Assembly (NCBI GenBank): GCA_964555565.1
Contig: CAZKTF010000248.1
Span: 1 to 5,293, forward strand
DNA: 5,293 nt
DNA from: CAZKTF01 sp964555565
GTDB taxonomy: Bacteria > Planctomycetota > JAJSAM01 > JAKLKS01
Direction: 5' to 3'
A program made the translations under genes and the position numbers. Below the pieces are notes generated by a model that saw only the letters and a program-made list of their open reading frames with translations, ran no database searches and was not told the origin of the DNA. This document shows positions 4,062 through 5,293 of the stretch, piece by piece; position 1 is the stretch's first letter; each line of letters starts with the position of its first letter.

Positions 4062-5293
4062 CTACCGGAGCCGCTTGAGGAGCGGGTCGGTCTCGGCGGC
4101 GCGGGCGGCGGCCAGAGCGGCCGCGACGGCGGCCCCCTTCTCGGGCCCGAGTCCCTTGGCGAGGTCCGCCGCGGCCTGGAAGGCGGAGAGCCGGACCCAA
4201 GGATCCAGGTCCCGCAGCCCCGCGAGGAGCGGGTCCGCGGCCTTCGCCGCCTTCGTCCCCCCCAGCGCCCGGAGCGCGTTCCGCCGTGCCATGGGCGGGG
4301 CCGTCGCGTCGCCCGCCAGGCGCGCGAGCGCGGGGACCGCCGCGTCCCCGAGCGCGCCCAGCCGGTCCAACGCCGCGAGGCGCACGGGGAACGTCGTGTC
4401 GGGCCCGAGCGCCCCTGCCAGCGCCCCGATCGCGGCCTCGTCGCCGACGCTCCCGAGGCAGAGCGCCGCCGCGACCCCCTCGTTCTCCCGCGCCGACCGG
4501 AGGAAGCCCGCCACCGCGGGCGGGGCCTTCTTCAGCCCGGCCAGCGCGTTGAGGACCGTGGCCCGCACCGGGTCCTCCGCGGCGAGCATCTCGACGAGCC
4601 GGTCCACGGCCGCGGCGGCCCCGAGGGAGGCCAGCGCGCGCACCGCGCCCTTGCGCACGAGGAGGTCCGCCTCCCGCGTCCGCTCGACGAGGCGCGGGAC
4701 GACCTCCCCGGCGGGGAACTTCGCGAGCGTCGTCTCGACGGCCCGGGACTCGAGCCCGTCCTTCGTCCCGACCCGCTCCAGCGCCCTGTCCCGCGCGGGG
4801 GCGCCGAGGGCCACGAGCCGCTCGCGCGCGACGGGGACGATCACGCGGTTGTCCCCGACCTCCCACTCGCACGCCATCTTCCAGAGCCGGTCGAGGTCGT
4901 CCACCGGCTTCCCGTCCGGCCCGGGGACGGCGCCGTCGCGATCGACCTTCTCCTTCGCCTGCGCGGCGGTGAGGGAGGTCGTGCCCGGGTCGCCCACGCC
5001 GCCCGCCGCGGGGGGCGCCGGGTCGTCGAGCCCCGCGCCCACCAGCTCCTTCGTCCAGAGGGCGCCGTCGCGCGTCGCCTCCGTGTAGACGTCGGTCCCT
5101 CCCGCGTCGAGGAGCAGCCCGATGCCCCCCGTCCCTCGCGCTGCCGACGCGCCGCCCTGTGCGCCGCCCGGGTTCACCGCGGCGTAGCCGTCGTTCCCCC
5201 CGCCGTCGAGGAGCAGCGCGACCGAGTTCGTGAGCGACCCGCCCTGCGTCCCGCCGGAGCCGGCGTAGTAGTCGTCCCCCCCGCGGTCCACGA
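4062..5293 (-). CDS. Gly/Asp/Tyr-repeat and HEAT-repeat protein, C-terminal part (cut by right edge)
   Basis: About 410 codons are visible and the start lies beyond the window. The GTG at 5291 reads as the valine of a repeat, not as a real start. The visible N-terminal end has three glycine-rich units, DRGGDDYY, DGGGNDGY and DAGGTDVY, at about residues 2, 29 and 62 counted from 5291. The spacers contain TQGGS or AQGGA and end in an ALLLD/GLLLD strand, suggesting a repetitive beta structure. A Pro/Gly-rich linker (about 88-105) follows. Next comes a helical segment with EKVDRDGAVPGPDGKPVDD and WKMACEWEVGDNRVIVPVARERLVALG. From about 165 to 390 there are HEAT-like helical pairs, for example LVRKGAVRALASLGAAAAV, VRLAALDRLGALGDAAVPAL and WVRLSAFQAAADLAKGLG. 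The stop TAG is at 4064-4062. HEAT arrays usually act as protein-binding scaffolds; no catalytic motif is visible and no function can be assigned. It faces the protease-TPR gene across a 486-bp repeat-rich gap, so the two do not form an operon. Confidence 0.85.
   Translation of the reverse strand, partial: VDRGGDDYYAGSGGTQGGSLTNSVALLLDGGGNDGYAAVNPGGAQGGASAARGTGGIGLLLDAGGTDVYTEATRDGALWTKELVGAGLDDPAPPAAGGVGDPGTTSLTAAQAKEKVDRDGAVPGPDGKPVDDLDRLWKMACEWEVGDNRVIVPVARERLVALGAPARDRALERVGTKDGLESRAVETTLAKFPAGEVVPRLVERTREADLLVRKGAVRALASLGAAAAVDRLVEMLAAEDPVRATVLNALAGLKKAPPAVAGFLRSARENEGVAAALCLGSVGDEAAIGALAGALGPDTTFPVRLAALDRLGALGDAAVPALARLAGDATAPPMARRNALRALGGTKAAKAADPLLAGLRDLDPWVRLSAFQAAADLAKGLGPEKGAAVAAALAAARAAETDPLLKRLR

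Noticed and set aside
4036..5088. 350-codon plus-strand frame opposite the HEAT-repeat gene
   Set aside because: Composition is almost all Ser, Ala, Arg and Pro with no motif, while the minus strand gives clear HEAT and GGxDxY repeats.

Overview
The window comes from the chromosome of a very GC-rich bacterium. Both protein-coding strands strongly prefer G or C at the third codon position, which leaves long stop-free shadows in other frames. Two protein types suggest a large-genome, environmental bacterium of the Planctomycetota/Acidobacteriota/Myxococcota kind: a cytoplasmic-looking trypsin-like protease fused to a long TPR array, and a Gly/Asp/Tyr-repeat protein with HEAT repeats. This placement is inference; nothing here fixes the phylum.

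Left part (1-1222, minus strand). This is a housekeeping block read right to left: tRNA-Ser(GGA), then the large Alu-containing form of the bacterial SRP RNA (ffs/scr), then the 5' part of dnaX (DNA polymerase III gamma/tau), which runs off the left edge. From memory, the order tRNA-Ser / SRP RNA / dnaX resembles the Bacillus subtilis arrangement, where tadA lies in between; tadA is absent here. A TACAAT -10 box lies just upstream of the SRP RNA.

Middle (about 1223-3575, plus strand). A short divergent promoter region holds an extended -10 (TGCTATCAT). It is followed by a possible 32-codon leader ORF overlapping the next gene by ATGA, and then by a 699-residue protein. That protein has an N-terminal HtrA/trypsin-like protease domain with an apparently intact His-Asp-Ser triad, no signal peptide, and fourteen consecutive 34-residue TPR units with no insertion or deletion.

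Convergent intergenic region (3576-4061). These 486 bp carry no credible gene but are dense in repeats. They include a palindrome directly after the stop codon, two copies of a 15-bp element containing the palindrome GTTTGCAAAC, five copies of an odd palindrome of the form GGGGTC(A/T)GACCCC (one single and two inverted pairs, REP/REPIN-like), a strong GC hairpin, a 33-bp tandem duplication, and a hairpin downstream of the right-hand gene.

Right part (4062-5293, minus strand). This is the C-terminal 410 or so codons of a protein with at least three GGxDxY-type glycine-rich repeats, then a linker, then HEAT-like repeats. Its start lies outside the window.

No known defence, secretion or mobile gene system is demonstrable here. 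The most unusual items are the protease-TPR fusion and the intergenic repeat cluster.
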